DNA of 64,000 nt. Origin: CAZSDU01 sp963662525 (lineage in GTDB: Bacteria > Bacteroidota > Bacteroidia > Bacteroidales > FEN-979). The stretch lies in assembly GCA_963662525.1 (NCBI GenBank), contig OY759717.1, forward strand, positions 682,001-746,000, given 5' to 3'. Made by a program: the position numbers and the translations under genes. A model generated the notes under the pieces. The model saw only the letters and a program-made list of their open reading frames with translations, was not told where the DNA came from and did not search any database. The stretch's first letter is position 1, and every line of letters begins with the position of its first letter. Positions 5,650 to 15,004 of the stretch are shown here, piece by piece.

Positions 5650-8166
5650 ATGAAGCGAAATACCACACTTTTCCTCATGTTCCTGTTGTTGGTTTCCTGG
5701 AAATGTCACGGACAGGAAATGTTCCGTATTTCGGGCATGGTCATTGATTCAAAGACAAAGGAACCGCTACCATTTGTCAATATCATCATTAATCATGGCG
5801 ACCTGGGCGGGACGACTGATATCGATGGAAAATTTTCAATGCGATCATCCATGGCCATTGTTTCCCTTCGATTTTCTTATGTAGGTTATGAATTGATCAA
5901 TTACCAGGTCGGCATGAAGACGAATAACCTGGTGATCCAGATGGCTCCCAAGGAAATTGACCTATCGGAGGTAGAAATCCTGCCCGGTATCAATCCAGCT
6001 CACCGCATTATTCGTAATGCCATGGCTAACCGCGAAAACAATGACCCTGAGAAAGTCGGGACTTTTTCCTATACGGCTTACGATAAAACCGTATTTACAC
6101 TGGATATGGATACCACGTTGAAGAATGATTTTTCAGCCCTGGTGGATACTTCCATGCTGGGGAATTTTCAGGAAATGGACATGGGCTTTACAATCAAGCC
6201 GGATTCTTTGAAGATGAATTCTACAGTTAAGGATTCTTCCCTGCGTTTTATCGAAAAATTAATCAGCAAGCAATACTTGTTCCTGATGGAAAACGTGACG
6301 AAACGCAAGTTCATGGCCCCAGACAAGAACTACAACCAGGTCATAGCCACGAAGATGGCGGGATTCAAGGATCCCATCCTGGTATTCCTGGCTACCCAAA
6401 TTCAATCGTTCTCATTTTATAAACCTTATATCACTATTTTCCAGAAAGAATATGTAAATCCTATCGGATCAGGGAGCCTCGGCAAATATTTCTTTAAGAT
6501 TGAAGATACCACATTCCAGGGTAAGGATACGGTATTTATCATATCTTTCCGTCCCAGGAAAGGAACAAATTTTGACGGGATGAAGGGTGTGATTGCCATT
6601 AATTCACATCTGTGGGGGATACAAAATGTTTCGGCTGAGCCCTTCCCCAATACAGGGGGATTCATGATCCGGATTCACCAGTTGTATGAATTGATTGACA
6701 GTACACAATGGTTCCCTGTTCAGCTCAATACCGATGTTGTATTCAACAACCTGAGGGTCAATAAATATAAACCTGTCGGAAGTGGACGAAGCTACATCAA
6801 GGATATTGTACTTAACCCGGAACTGGTCAGGCGGGAATTCAATCATCTCGATGTGGAAGTTGACAAAGCTGCAACATCCCGTTCGGAGCCTTTCTGGAAT
6901 CAATACAGGGTCGACAGTTTGAGCATCAAGGACAGGCAAACCTATAGAGTGCTCGACAGTGTGGGCAGGGCAAACAATTTTGACAGAATGGCCAAAACCC
7001 TTCAGACACTTTTAACCGGAAGAATTCCCTGGGGTCCCATGGATATTGACCTTAACCGTTTTTTAAACTACAACACCTATGAAGGATTGGTGCTCGGAGC
7101 GGGTATACACACCAATGACCGGCTTGCAAAATGGTTTAAAATCGGGGGATTTTACCAGTATGCCTTTGCTGTTTCAACCTCAAAATATGGGGGGGATGTT
7201 AGTTTCCTCATTAACCGGCGCCATGACGTAAGTATCAAAGCCGTGTATTTTTTTGATCTCCTGGAATCAGGAGGAGTAAGTTATCCGAATGATTATTCAT
7301 CCGTTCTTTCCGGTAACTTTTATCCCTTATTGATTAAAAAGCTTGACAGGACTGAAAGTTTCAGCTTCTCCCTGAATTTCAGAGCATTGAAATATATGCT
7401 CTTCAATGTCGGGTTTTCCGACAATTTCAAGAAGACCAGTACATATGACCTTGCAACGGATGAAGGAAGCGTGGTTTTGCTTTCAAATCAGTTCCGTTTT
7501 TCAGAATTAAGTGCGGGATTTAAATGGGCCTACGGGGAAAAGTTCATTCAGACCATGGATAATAAGATCTCACTTGGCAGCAAATTCCCGATTGTATGGT
7601 TCCAGTATACACGGGGACTAAAGAACTTTCTGGGTGGAGATTTTGACTATAACCGCTTTGATCTGAAAATCAGGAAAACGTTTAACATTAAATTCCTTGG
7701 TAAGCTTTCTTTTCAGTTGAATGCCGGCTATGTGGATCAGCCTGTTCCTGCCTGTAATCTTTACTATGCTCCTGCCAGTTACCGCCTGATCACTTTATAT
7801 GCGCCCAATACGTTTACGACGATGCGTATGAATGAATTCCTTTCGAACTCCTATGTTTCTCTCAACCTTTATCATGATTTCGGTTACCTGCTTTTCAAAG
7901 GAAAAAAATGGTTTCATCCCGAATTTGCACTTGCCCAGAATATAGGTTTTGGCTGGTTGGAACACAAGGAAAAATACCGTTTTATCAGTAATGACCTGAA
8001 GGAGATGAACCTGGGCTATTATGAATCAGGTCTGCTGATCAACAACCTTGTCAACCTGAGGGTTTATACCATTGGTATCGGTGCTTTTTACCGGTGGGGG
8101 CCCTACTCAATGGATAATGTCGGTGATAATTTCGCGTATAAGATTTCGATGATTTTTCCCTTTTAA
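5650..8166 (+). CDS. outer-membrane DUF5686 protein with carboxypeptidase-like regulatory domain
   Basis: This 838-residue protein has a signal peptide (MKRNTTLFLMFLLLVSWKCH). A carboxypeptidase-D regulatory-like beta-sandwich follows at about residues 24-110 (ISGMVIDSKTKEPLPFVNI, TDIDGKFSM). The rest is a long DUF5686 region ending in a beta-barrel with a terminal Phe (SMIFPF), as expected for BamA-dependent outer-membrane proteins. Members are common in Bacteroidota and lack an assigned biochemical role; the N-terminal domain is shared with SusC-like receptors, but no TonB box or plug is seen. It stands alone between the cassette array and the respiratory operon. Confidence 0.85.
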   Translation: MKRNTTLFLMFLLLVSWKCHGQEMFRISGMVIDSKTKEPLPFVNIIINHGDLGGTTDIDGKFSMRSSMAIVSLRFSYVGYELINYQVGMKTNNLVIQMAPKEIDLSEVEILPGINPAHRIIRNAMANRENNDPEKVGTFSYTAYDKTVFTLDMDTTLKNDFSALVDTSMLGNFQEMDMGFTIKPDSLKMNSTVKDSSLRFIEKLISKQYLFLMENVTKRKFMAPDKNYNQVIATKMAGFKDPILVFLATQIQSFSFYKPYITIFQKEYVNPIGSGSLGKYFFKIEDTTFQGKDTVFIISFRPRKGTNFDGMKGVIAINSHLWGIQNVSAEPFPNTGGFMIRIHQLYELIDSTQWFPVQLNTDVVFNNLRVNKYKPVGSGRSYIKDIVLNPELVRREFNHLDVEVDKAATSRSEPFWNQYRVDSLSIKDRQTYRVLDSVGRANNFDRMAKTLQTLLTGRIPWGPMDIDLNRFLNYNTYEGLVLGAGIHTNDRLAKWFKIGGFYQYAFAVSTSKYGGDVSFLINRRHDVSIKAVYFFDLLESGGVSYPNDYSSVLSGNFYPLLIKKLDRTESFSFSLNFRALKYMLFNVGFSDNFKKTSTYDLATDEGSVVLLSNQFRFSELSAGFKWAYGEKFIQTMDNKISLGSKFPIVWFQYTRGLKNFLGGDFDYNRFDLKIRKTFNIKFLGKLSFQLNAGYVDQPVPACNLYYAPASYRLITLYAPNTFTTMRMNEFLSNSYVSLNLYHDFGYLLFKGKKWFHPEFALAQNIGFGWLEHKEKYRFISNDLKEMNLGYYESGLLINNLVNLRVYTIGIGAFYRWGPYSMDNVGDNFAYKISMIFPF

Positions 8167-8175
8167 ATAATTATT

Positions 8176-8183
8176 TATATTTG
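8176..8183 (+). promoter_or_regulatory. -7 box of the respiratory operon
   Basis: TATATTTG fits TAnnTTTG and lies 27 bases before the ATG at 8211. It is the only good promoter candidate in front of the tightly packed genes running to 17166. Confidence 0.6.
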
Positions 8184-8210
8184 TGCATATAAATTGCTTC
8201 AATTTTAATT

Positions 8211-9173
8211 ATGGAAGAACATCAAGCACATGATCAGAATAAACCTAAAGAAAAAGACCCGGCCAATACCCGCCGTGACTTTTTAAAAAACCTCGGTCTG
8301 GTTGGAGTTGGTGCTGTCACAGGTGCAGCAGCTTTATATTCCGGTCATATTTTCGAAGACAAGAAAGAGGCCAGCGGAGAGAGTAAAGTCCTTTTGACCC
8401 AGGATAATAAGCTGGTATCTGTGGATTCATTGGAGATCAAAGCCCTGGAAAAATCGCCCACCGAAAAGTACGAGATGGAGGGCAGGGAAGGAATTCCAGG
8501 TAAACGCTGGGTCATGGTAATTGATTTATCGAAGTGCCGCAATGCCCGTCAGTGTATTCATGCCTGCCAGGATGCGCATGAACTGCGACCTGAACAATTT
8601 CACATGAATACGCTTCAGATGCAGGACAATCCAAATACAGCTCCTTACCATATGCCTAAAAACTGCCAGCATTGCGATAATCCACCTTGTGTTGCCGTTT
8701 GCCCTGTTGACGCCACCTATAAACGCCAGGACGGTATTGTGTTGATCGATAATGAGCGATGCATTGGTTGCCGTTTCTGTATGGCTGCCTGTCCTTACAG
8801 TGCGAGAATCTTCAACTGGCTGGAGCCAAAGGATGCTGACAAATACAAAGATCAGCCCTATAATGTGGAATTGAATGTTCCTCAGAAGCTTGGAACCATC
8901 TCGAAATGTTTATTCAGTGCCGATCATTGCAGGGAGGGTAAACTTCCATATTGTGTTTCCGCCTGTCCGAACGGCGTTTATTATTTCGGAGATGAGAATG
9001 AAGATGCCGTGACTAACGGAACCACCAAGGAAACGGTACGTTTCAGCAAGTTGCTGCGCGACAATGGGGGATACCAGCTCATGCCTGAATTGGGGACCAA
9101 ACCCAGGGTTTACTACCTGCCTCCGAAAAACCGTTTGTTCCCTTTTGAGCAGCCAAAGGAAGAAATTATTTAA
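8211..9173 (+). CDS. Tat-exported 4Fe-4S electron-transfer subunit (NrfC/DsrO-like)
   Basis: This 320-residue ferredoxin-type subunit should pass electrons from the NrfD-type membrane partner encoded next. A twin-arginine signal (RRDFLKNLG, residues 21-29) places it on the periplasmic side. Four cysteine motifs are visible: I, C109/C115/C119; II, C152/C155/C160/C164; III, C184/C187/C190/C194; IV, C233/C240/C248/C252. Motifs II and III are complete. The second cysteine is Ala112 in motif I and Ser236 in motif IV, so the clusters those two motifs share may be modified or missing. It resembles DsrO, HybA and NrfC proteins. Gene order suggests menaquinol oxidation feeding the caa3 oxidase. Confidence 0.85.
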   Translation: MEEHQAHDQNKPKEKDPANTRRDFLKNLGLVGVGAVTGAAALYSGHIFEDKKEASGESKVLLTQDNKLVSVDSLEIKALEKSPTEKYEMEGREGIPGKRWVMVIDLSKCRNARQCIHACQDAHELRPEQFHMNTLQMQDNPNTAPYHMPKNCQHCDNPPCVAVCPVDATYKRQDGIVLIDNERCIGCRFCMAACPYSARIFNWLEPKDADKYKDQPYNVELNVPQKLGTISKCLFSADHCREGKLPYCVSACPNGVYYFGDENEDAVTNGTTKETVRFSKLLRDNGGYQLMPELGTKPRVYYLPPKNRLFPFEQPKEEII

Positions 9174-9185
9174 TAATCAATTTAC

Positions 9186-10508
9186 ATGAGCGATAAGCAC
9201 TTGACCTTTGACAAGATTTCCCATGATCTGACAAGTCATATCCGGATCAATAAAGGTTTCCTGATCTGGATGGGATTTCTTACTGTTGCCCTGCTGATAT
9301 GTCTTTATGCTTATACGATTCAGCTGAAACTGGGGCTGGGCGTAGCAGGGATCCGTGACTATGTATCCTGGGGTCTTTACATTTCAAATTTTGTTTTTTT
9401 TGTAGCTACCAGTCTCATTGGAATGCTGATCAGTGGTGTGCTGGGACTGATCGGGATGAAATGGGTTACCCCCTTGACCCGCATTGCTGAGACCATTGCT
9501 GTCGCTTTTGCTGCCATTGCAGGCCTGGTGATTGTTTCCGACATGGGGAGACCTGAGCGTTTAGCATACGTATTTATTTACGGCCGGTTTCAATCCCCCA
9601 TTTTCTGGGACGTGACCGTTGTCATCACCTATTTCACCCTCAGCTTGTTATTGTTATACCTGCCACTTATACCCGACATGGCTATCATTCATAAACGAGG
9701 TAACAGTCTCCCGAGATGGCTGGTACCCGTATATGGATTTTTATCGATGAACTGGAACAACAAGCCCGGACAGAATAAAATCATTCACCGCTCTATACGT
9801 ATCCTCCTCATTTTGCTGATACCTGCTGCACTATCGATACATACGGTGACTTCCTGGTTATTTGCTGTTACGACAAGAGCTGGCTGGGACAGCACCATTT
9901 TCGGTCCCTACTTCGTTACCGGTGCTTTTGTGGCCGGTTCTGCAGCTGTAATCATAGCCATGTATTTTTTCAGGCACAGCTATCATCTGAAGGATTACAT
10001 CACTGATCTGCATTTTAACAATATGGGCAAGGTACTGGTTTTGGTTTCTCTGGTTTACCTGTACTTCAACATCAACGAGTTCCTAGTCCCGGGTTATAAG
10101 CTGAAAAGGGCTGATGCCGGACATCTGCATGAGCTCCTGGCCGGGCAACATGCCCTCTTTTTCTGGATAGTTCAGTTGGGAGGGCTGGTAATTCCCTGTG
10201 TGTTAATGTTATTCAGGCGTTTCCGTAAACCATTGCCCATCCTGCTGATCTCTGTTGCAGTCTTGATCGGGGCCTGGTTTAAGCGATATATTATCGTTGT
10301 TCCAACTCAGGAACATCCTTTTTTACCAATTCAGCATGTTCCTCATGATTTTATAGTTTACACACCAACACTGACTGAGAGTCTGATTACAATAGGTCCG
10401 ATGATACTGGTTTTGATTATCATCACCCTGATATCGAAATTTTTCCCGGTTATTCCGCTTTTTGAAACAATGGAAGAAGAAGGGATAGGGCCCATCAACA
10501 TGGAATAA
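9186..10508 (+). CDS. NrfD/PsrC-family quinol-interacting membrane subunit
   Basis: This 440-residue protein has about ten hydrophobic helices and family features of NrfD/PsrC/DsrP proteins, such as RDYVSWGLYISNFVFFVATS near the quinol site, DMGRPERLAYVF and FNINEFLVPGY. These subunits bind menaquinol and hand electrons to a periplasmic ferredoxin. It lies 12 bases after the Tat ferredoxin gene and 20 bases before the cytochrome c gene, forming a three-subunit module. Its length and helix number are closer to DsrP/HybB/ActC than to the eight-helix NrfD proper. Direction of electron flow (quinol oxidation) is inferred from the neighbouring terminal oxidase. Confidence 0.87.
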   Translation: MSDKHLTFDKISHDLTSHIRINKGFLIWMGFLTVALLICLYAYTIQLKLGLGVAGIRDYVSWGLYISNFVFFVATSLIGMLISGVLGLIGMKWVTPLTRIAETIAVAFAAIAGLVIVSDMGRPERLAYVFIYGRFQSPIFWDVTVVITYFTLSLLLLYLPLIPDMAIIHKRGNSLPRWLVPVYGFLSMNWNNKPGQNKIIHRSIRILLILLIPAALSIHTVTSWLFAVTTRAGWDSTIFGPYFVTGAFVAGSAAVIIAMYFFRHSYHLKDYITDLHFNNMGKVLVLVSLVYLYFNINEFLVPGYKLKRADAGHLHELLAGQHALFFWIVQLGGLVIPCVLMLFRRFRKPLPILLISVAVLIGAWFKRYIIVVPTQEHPFLPIQHVPHDFIVYTPTLTESLITIGPMILVLIIITLISKFFPVIPLFETMEEEGIGPINME

Positions 10509-10528
10509 TTCATTACAAATTCTGAACT

Positions 10529-11431
10529 ATGCGATTCCGAAATCTATGTTTGCTCGTCATTATAACTTCCTCCCTTTCCTGGAACAGGGTTTCCGGTGAG
10601 GTATGGGAAGTTCCCGAGGATCAGAAAGGAAAGGTCGCGCCTGTGAAATTCACCCCGGAAATGCAGAAGCAAGGCGAAGTATTGTACATGAAAAACTGTC
10701 AATCCTGCCATGGGATTCCGGGCAAAAACAACTGGGCCAAGCTTACTCCCCCACCAGGTGACCTGTCGTCCGACAAATTGCAACAGCAAAAGGATGGAGA
10801 GATTTATTACCGTATAACAACCGGTAAAGTCCCCATGCCAGAGTTCAGGAACATCCTTTCAGAAGAAGAGCGATGGACGGTTATTACTTTTCTCCGTTCT
10901 TTCAATCCTGGCTACATTCAACCTGAGCCGAAGGCGCAGGTCGGGTTTGCCGGCAAAAAGGTCAGAATGTTGATGGATTACCGTAAAGTTGACAAAAAAA
11001 TTGTCATCCAGGTTACAGAACTTAATAAAGAAAATACCGAATTTCCTTTCCAAGGCGCAGAAGTTATACTTTTCGTCAAACGGTATTTTGGTTATATGCA
11101 GGTGGGAGAATCAAAGACAACTGGGGAAAATGGAATTGCATTCATCGATTTTCCGACTGATCTGCCTGGTGATACAGCGGGGAATATTGAATTGATTGCC
11201 CGTGTCAATGATTCTGAAGGAAAATTATCGGGTGCTCAGGTGATCCGGACCCTGCAGATTGGTGTACCAACAGATAAACCCAGCCTGATTGAGACACGAG
11301 CATGGTGGTCGACCAGGGAAAAAGCACCAATATGGGTTATTCTGACCTATACTTTTTCTGTTCTGCTTGTATGGGGCTTTATTTTATATATTTTATTTAA
11401 TCTTTTAAAAATCAGAAAAAACAACAAATAA
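10529..11431 (+). CDS. membrane-anchored mono-heme cytochrome c
   Basis: This 300-residue protein has a signal peptide (about residues 1-23). A class I cytochrome c domain carries CQSCH (C57, C60, H61), with a probable Met ligand in GKVPMPEF. A beta-rich middle region of unknown role spans about 135-245. One C-terminal transmembrane helix (about 270-293) is followed by a basic tail. It likely relays electrons from the ferredoxin/NrfD pair to the caa3 oxidase. The fusion of a cytochrome c domain to this sandwich-like segment is not one I can assign to a named family. Confidence 0.82.
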   Translation: MRFRNLCLLVIITSSLSWNRVSGEVWEVPEDQKGKVAPVKFTPEMQKQGEVLYMKNCQSCHGIPGKNNWAKLTPPPGDLSSDKLQQQKDGEIYYRITTGKVPMPEFRNILSEEERWTVITFLRSFNPGYIQPEPKAQVGFAGKKVRMLMDYRKVDKKIVIQVTELNKENTEFPFQGAEVILFVKRYFGYMQVGESKTTGENGIAFIDFPTDLPGDTAGNIELIARVNDSEGKLSGAQVIRTLQIGVPTDKPSLIETRAWWSTREKAPIWVILTYTFSVLLVWGFILYILFNLLKIRKNNK

Positions 11432-11442
11432 AAAGCATCAGT

Positions 11443-11823
11443 ATGAAAAATTTAACCAATATAGGAAGATTTCTATTTGCAATACCTTTTGGATTGCTGG
11501 GACTGAATCATTTCATCATGTACGATTTTTATGCAGGTATCGTAAGTTCTTTTATTCCTGGAGGCGGATTTACAGTGATTATCACCGGGCTGGCACTTAT
11601 AGCTGCCAGTATTTCCATTATTGCCAGGAAGTTCATTACAATATCCTGTCTTCTTCTGGCCTTGTTATTGTTTATTTTCATCTGTACGATACATATTCCG
11701 GCATTATTTGATGCCAACCCTGTAAGGGTGACACTTGCCCTGATAGAATTACTGAAAGACACTGCCTTAATGGGTGGTGCATTAATGATTGCCGGCATTT
11801 ATCATGAGCTTAAGTCAAAATAA
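11443..11823 (+). CDS. DoxX-like small membrane protein
   Basis: This 126-residue protein has four hydrophobic segments and a DoxX-like N-terminus (IGRFLFAIPFGLLGLNHFI). DoxX-type proteins are found beside quinol oxidases and other redox systems, but their role is mostly unknown. It sits between the cytochrome c and SCO genes on the same strand, 11 bases after the former. Placement inside a respiratory operon supports a membrane redox or assembly role; this is inference. Confidence 0.7.
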   Translation: MKNLTNIGRFLFAIPFGLLGLNHFIMYDFYAGIVSSFIPGGGFTVIITGLALIAASISIIARKFITISCLLLALLLFIFICTIHIPALFDANPVRVTLALIELLKDTALMGGALMIAGIYHELKSK

Positions 11824-11830
11824 TGTCCAT

Positions 11831-12631
11831 ATGAAGACCAGGGTTCTGTTTATCATTATTTTTATCTTATGGTTATTGCCGGGTCAGTGGTTGGCAATGG
11901 CACAAGAATCTGCTGGCATCCCTGAAGTAGGAATTGTTGAGCATCTTGACACCATTATCCCGGCAGACATCACGTTCAATAATGAACAAAACCAGGCGGT
12001 AAGGCTGCATGAAGTGATCCATTTACCAACAATCCTGGTCCTGATCTATTTTGATTGTCCTGGAATCTGCCCGGCCATCCTTTCTGGTGTTTCTGATGCC
12101 ATGGATAAAATCGACCTGGAACTTGGAAAGGATTATCAGACTATCTCAGTCAGCTTTAACAGTACTGACACTCCTGAGAAGGCCCTTGAAAAAAAGAAGA
12201 ATTTCCTGGGAAAGAAAAGCCGGACGCATGAAACAGATTGGATTTATCTCACGGGCGACAGTGCAAATATACTCGCCCTGACCAATGCGGTGGGTTATAA
12301 GTTTCAGCCATCGGGACTTGATTTTATTCATCCTTCCTGTATTATCATTCTCAGTCCTGAAGGGAAAGTGACCCGTTACCTATATGGCACTACATTTCTC
12401 CCCTTCGATGTTAAGATGGCTTTGATAGAAGCGCAGAAGGGACAATCGAGACCAACGATAAACCGTGTCCTCGAGTACTGTTTCAATTACGATCCGGAAG
12501 GCAGAAGATACACTCTGGCTGTAACAAAAATCAGCGCCACCATCATAATTTTCATGGCAGCTATCTTCCTGTTCATTTTACTGATCCGGTCGAAGCGCAG
12601 AAAGAATAAAAATAAAAAATTATCCCTATGA
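11831..12631 (+). CDS. SCO1/SenC copper chaperone for the oxidase
   Basis: This 266-residue protein delivers copper to, or reduces, the CuA centre of cytochrome c oxidase subunit II. It has a signal peptide, a thioredoxin-like domain with the CPGIC metal-binding motif (family CxxxC) and the conserved His in DFIHPSC. A C-terminal transmembrane helix (about 240-258) with a basic tail anchors it. The ATG at 11831 gives a clean signal peptide; an upstream in-frame ATG lies inside the preceding gene. It overlaps ctaD by four bases (ATGA). Confidence 0.9.
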   Translation: MKTRVLFIIIFILWLLPGQWLAMAQESAGIPEVGIVEHLDTIIPADITFNNEQNQAVRLHEVIHLPTILVLIYFDCPGICPAILSGVSDAMDKIDLELGKDYQTISVSFNSTDTPEKALEKKKNFLGKKSRTHETDWIYLTGDSANILALTNAVGYKFQPSGLDFIHPSCIIILSPEGKVTRYLYGTTFLPFDVKMALIEAQKGQSRPTINRVLEYCFNYDPEGRRYTLAVTKISATIIIFMAAIFLFILLIRSKRRKNKNKKLSL

Positions 12632-14238
12632 CAGAAGAAAAGACCCACCTTCCCGAGCCCAGTTATCTCGAATACCGGGGAAAGCATAAAGGTCTCATGG
12701 GATGGCTCACCACCACTGATCATAAGCGTATCGGTTTGATGTATATGTATGCCATGATGGTATTTTTCCTGGTCGGAGTTCTTTTAGGAGAGCTTATGCG
12801 TCTCGAATTATTCAGACCCGGTCAGCAATTTTACGGCCCCCAGGCGTATAATGGGTTTTTTACCATTCACGGGATCATCATGATTTTTACGGTAGTCATA
12901 CCCGGGCTGGCAGCAGTATTTGGCAACATCATCATGCCTATCCAGATCGGAGCCAGGGATGTTGCTTTCCCTCGACTGAATTTGTTTTCATGGTATCTGT
13001 ACATGCTGGGTGCAGCCATTGCGATTGCTTCGCAATTCCTTGGTGATGGTCCTCCGGATACCGGATGGACTTTCTATGCTCCTTACAGTATTTCAACGCA
13101 TACCAATGTGATCGCAGCTGTACTCGGGGCCTTTGTACTTGGTTTTTCGAGTATTCTTACCGGTTTGAACTTCATTGTGACCATTCACCGTTTAAGAGCC
13201 CCCGGGATGACTTTCTTTAAAATGCCTTTATTTCCCTGGTCGGTTTACGCAACTGCCTGGATACAGGTACTGGCCACTCCCATTGTCGGGATTACCTTGC
13301 TGATGATCGTTGCCGAAAGGGCATTAAAGATCGGATTTTTCGATCCTGCCCTGGGGGGGGATCCCGTGTTGTATCAGCATCTGTTCTGGATATACTCACA
13401 TCCGGCTGTATATATCATGATTCTTCCGGCCATGGGTGTAATTACAGAAATCATTCCGACCTTTTCGCAGCGCAAAGTATTCGGATATAAAGCCATTGCT
13501 CTTTCCAGTATGGCCATTGCCTTTGTAGGATATTTTGTGTGGGCACACCATATGTTCACTTCAGGGATGAGTACGACAGCCCGCCTGGTTTTTTCTCTTC
13601 TCACTTTCCTGGTAGCAGTCCCAAGTGCCATCAAAGTATTCAACTGGGTTACGACGATGTATAAAGGGTCAATCGATGTAAAACCGCCTTTTCTTTATTC
13701 TCTCGGATTTATTTTCCTATTTATGATTGGCGGACTTACAGGGCTCTCTCTGGGGGCTCTGGCAACTAATATTCATGTGCATGATACGGCTTATGTGGTA
13801 GCTCATTTTCATTATATTGTGTTCGGCGGAGTTGGATTTGCATTCTTTGCGGCCATTCATTACTGGTATCCCAAGATTTATGGGCGGATGTATAATTTCA
13901 AAAAGGCCAACATTGCCTTCGTTTTTCTTTTTACCGGGTTTAACTTATTGTATTTTCCTCAATTTATCATTGGGCTGATGGGGATGCCAAGGCGGTATTT
14001 TGATTATTTGCCGCAGTTTACTTTCGGCATGCAACTATCCTTTTATGGAGGAATCCTTTTACTCCTCGGGATTATCCTTATGCTGACCAACCTGTTCAGT
14101 AAAAAAGGAACCAAAGCCACGGCCAATCCTTGGGGCGGGAAAACGCTGGAATGGACAATACCTTCTCCCCCACCCCTGGAAAACTTCGATATCATGCCCG
14201 AAATGGGTCCAGAGGATGAACCATATGATTACAGGTAG
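12628..14238 (+). CDS. ctaD: cytochrome c oxidase subunit I (A2 type)
   Basis: This 536-residue, 12-helix catalytic subunit reduces O2 and pumps protons. Ligands are visible: the low-spin heme His in FTIHGIIMIF, CuB ligands in IYSHPAVY and WAHHMF, and the heme His pair in HVHDTAYVVAHFHYI. The YSHPxVY motif, in place of xGHPEVY, marks the A2 family of heme-copper oxidases, in which the D-channel glutamate is missing; the cross-linking Tyr is present. This fits the fused cytochrome c in subunit II (caa3 type). The stop codon TAG starts the 9-bp minisatellite in the following spacer. Confidence 0.95.
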   Translation: MTEEKTHLPEPSYLEYRGKHKGLMGWLTTTDHKRIGLMYMYAMMVFFLVGVLLGELMRLELFRPGQQFYGPQAYNGFFTIHGIIMIFTVVIPGLAAVFGNIIMPIQIGARDVAFPRLNLFSWYLYMLGAAIAIASQFLGDGPPDTGWTFYAPYSISTHTNVIAAVLGAFVLGFSSILTGLNFIVTIHRLRAPGMTFFKMPLFPWSVYATAWIQVLATPIVGITLLMIVAERALKIGFFDPALGGDPVLYQHLFWIYSHPAVYIMILPAMGVITEIIPTFSQRKVFGYKAIALSSMAIAFVGYFVWAHHMFTSGMSTTARLVFSLLTFLVAVPSAIKVFNWVTTMYKGSIDVKPPFLYSLGFIFLFMIGGLTGLSLGALATNIHVHDTAYVVAHFHYIVFGGVGFAFFAAIHYWYPKIYGRMYNFKKANIAFVFLFTGFNLLYFPQFIIGLMGMPRRYFDYLPQFTFGMQLSFYGGILLLLGIILMLTNLFSKKGTKATANPWGGKTLEWTIPSPPPLENFDIMPEMGPEDEPYDYR

Positions 14239-14337
14239 TGAGTTGGTGAGTTAGCGAGTTGGTGAGTTAGCGAGTTGGTGAGTTGGTGAGTTGGTGAGTT
14301 GGTGAGTAAAATAAAATTGTAAATCATAAATAAAAAG
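14237..14337 (+). repeat. composite spacer A: GAGTTGGTG minisatellite plus AT-rich element
   Basis: About eight 9-base units (GAGTTGGTG with variants GAGTTAGCG) run from the ctaD stop codon to about 14307. An AT-rich part with TTGTAAATCATAAAT follows, up to the ctaE start. The repeat fills the whole spacer between two oxidase genes. Confidence 0.85.
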
Positions 14338-14931
14338 ATGGAACATCGTGACGACGTAGGTGCAAGGCTGGGCATGTGGATCTTCATTTTTACCGAGATT
14401 CTTTTATTTGGCGGATTATTTCTTGTTTATGCTGTGATGCGAAGCAACTATTCCAAAGAGTTTCATCAGGCAGCACACCACCTGAATGCCTTTATCGGCG
14501 CTATCAATACGGTTGTATTGCTGCTCAGCAGCGCTACTGTAGCCATGTCGATCACTGCCCTGCAAAAGGGAGAAAAGAAGAACGCATTGCTATTGCTTTT
14601 TATCACCCTTATTTTCGCAGGAATCTTTTTAATCAACAAATATTTTGAGTGGGGACATAAATTTCACATCGGCTTATATCCTGGATCAGATTTGATGATC
14701 ACCCTCAAACATGGAGAGGTAATGTTCTTCAGTCTTTATTTTTTCATGACCGGGTTGCATATGCTGCATCTGATTATCGGAGGTATTATTTTGACCATTG
14801 TATTGGTAAAGATCCAGGGAGGCAGTATTAATGCAGGAAAAAATGTATTGCTGGAGAACGGTGGGCTCTACTGGCACCTGGTGGATCTGATCTGGATATT
14901 TTTGTTCCCCTTACTGTATCTGATTACCTGA
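14338..14931 (+). CDS. ctaE: cytochrome c oxidase subunit III
   Basis: This 197-residue protein has about five transmembrane helices, as in bacterial short forms of subunit III. The start RLGMWIFIFTEILLFGGLF and the HGEVMFFSLYFFMTGLHMLH stretch are characteristic, and WHLVDLIWIFLFPLLYL closes the protein. It stabilises subunit I and helps proton uptake. It lies between ctaD and the subunit IV gene. Both flanking spacers are made of minisatellite and AT-rich repeats. Confidence 0.93.
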   Translation: MEHRDDVGARLGMWIFIFTEILLFGGLFLVYAVMRSNYSKEFHQAAHHLNAFIGAINTVVLLLSSATVAMSITALQKGEKKNALLLLFITLIFAGIFLINKYFEWGHKFHIGLYPGSDLMITLKHGEVMFFSLYFFMTGLHMLHLIIGGIILTIVLVKIQGGSINAGKNVLLENGGLYWHLVDLIWIFLFPLLYLIT

Positions 14932-15004
14932 TAGCTGGTGAGCTGGTGAGCTGGTGAGCTGGTGAGTAAAACAAGTTACAAATCTAAAATTAAAAATCCA
15001 CAAA
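14932..15004 (+). repeat. composite spacer B: GAGCTGGTG minisatellite plus AT-rich element
   Basis: Four units of GAGCTGGTG, a C variant of the local 9-mer, follow the ctaE stop. A stretch with GTTACAAATCTAAAATTAAA then runs to the next ATG. It has the same layout as the spacers at 14237 and 15288 but a different unit sequence, so the copies are not simple duplicates. Confidence 0.8.

Noticed and set aside
14237..14307. Tandem repeat could be taken for a CRISPR array
   Set aside because: The unit is only 9 bases and there are no unique spacers or cas genes; it is a minisatellite.
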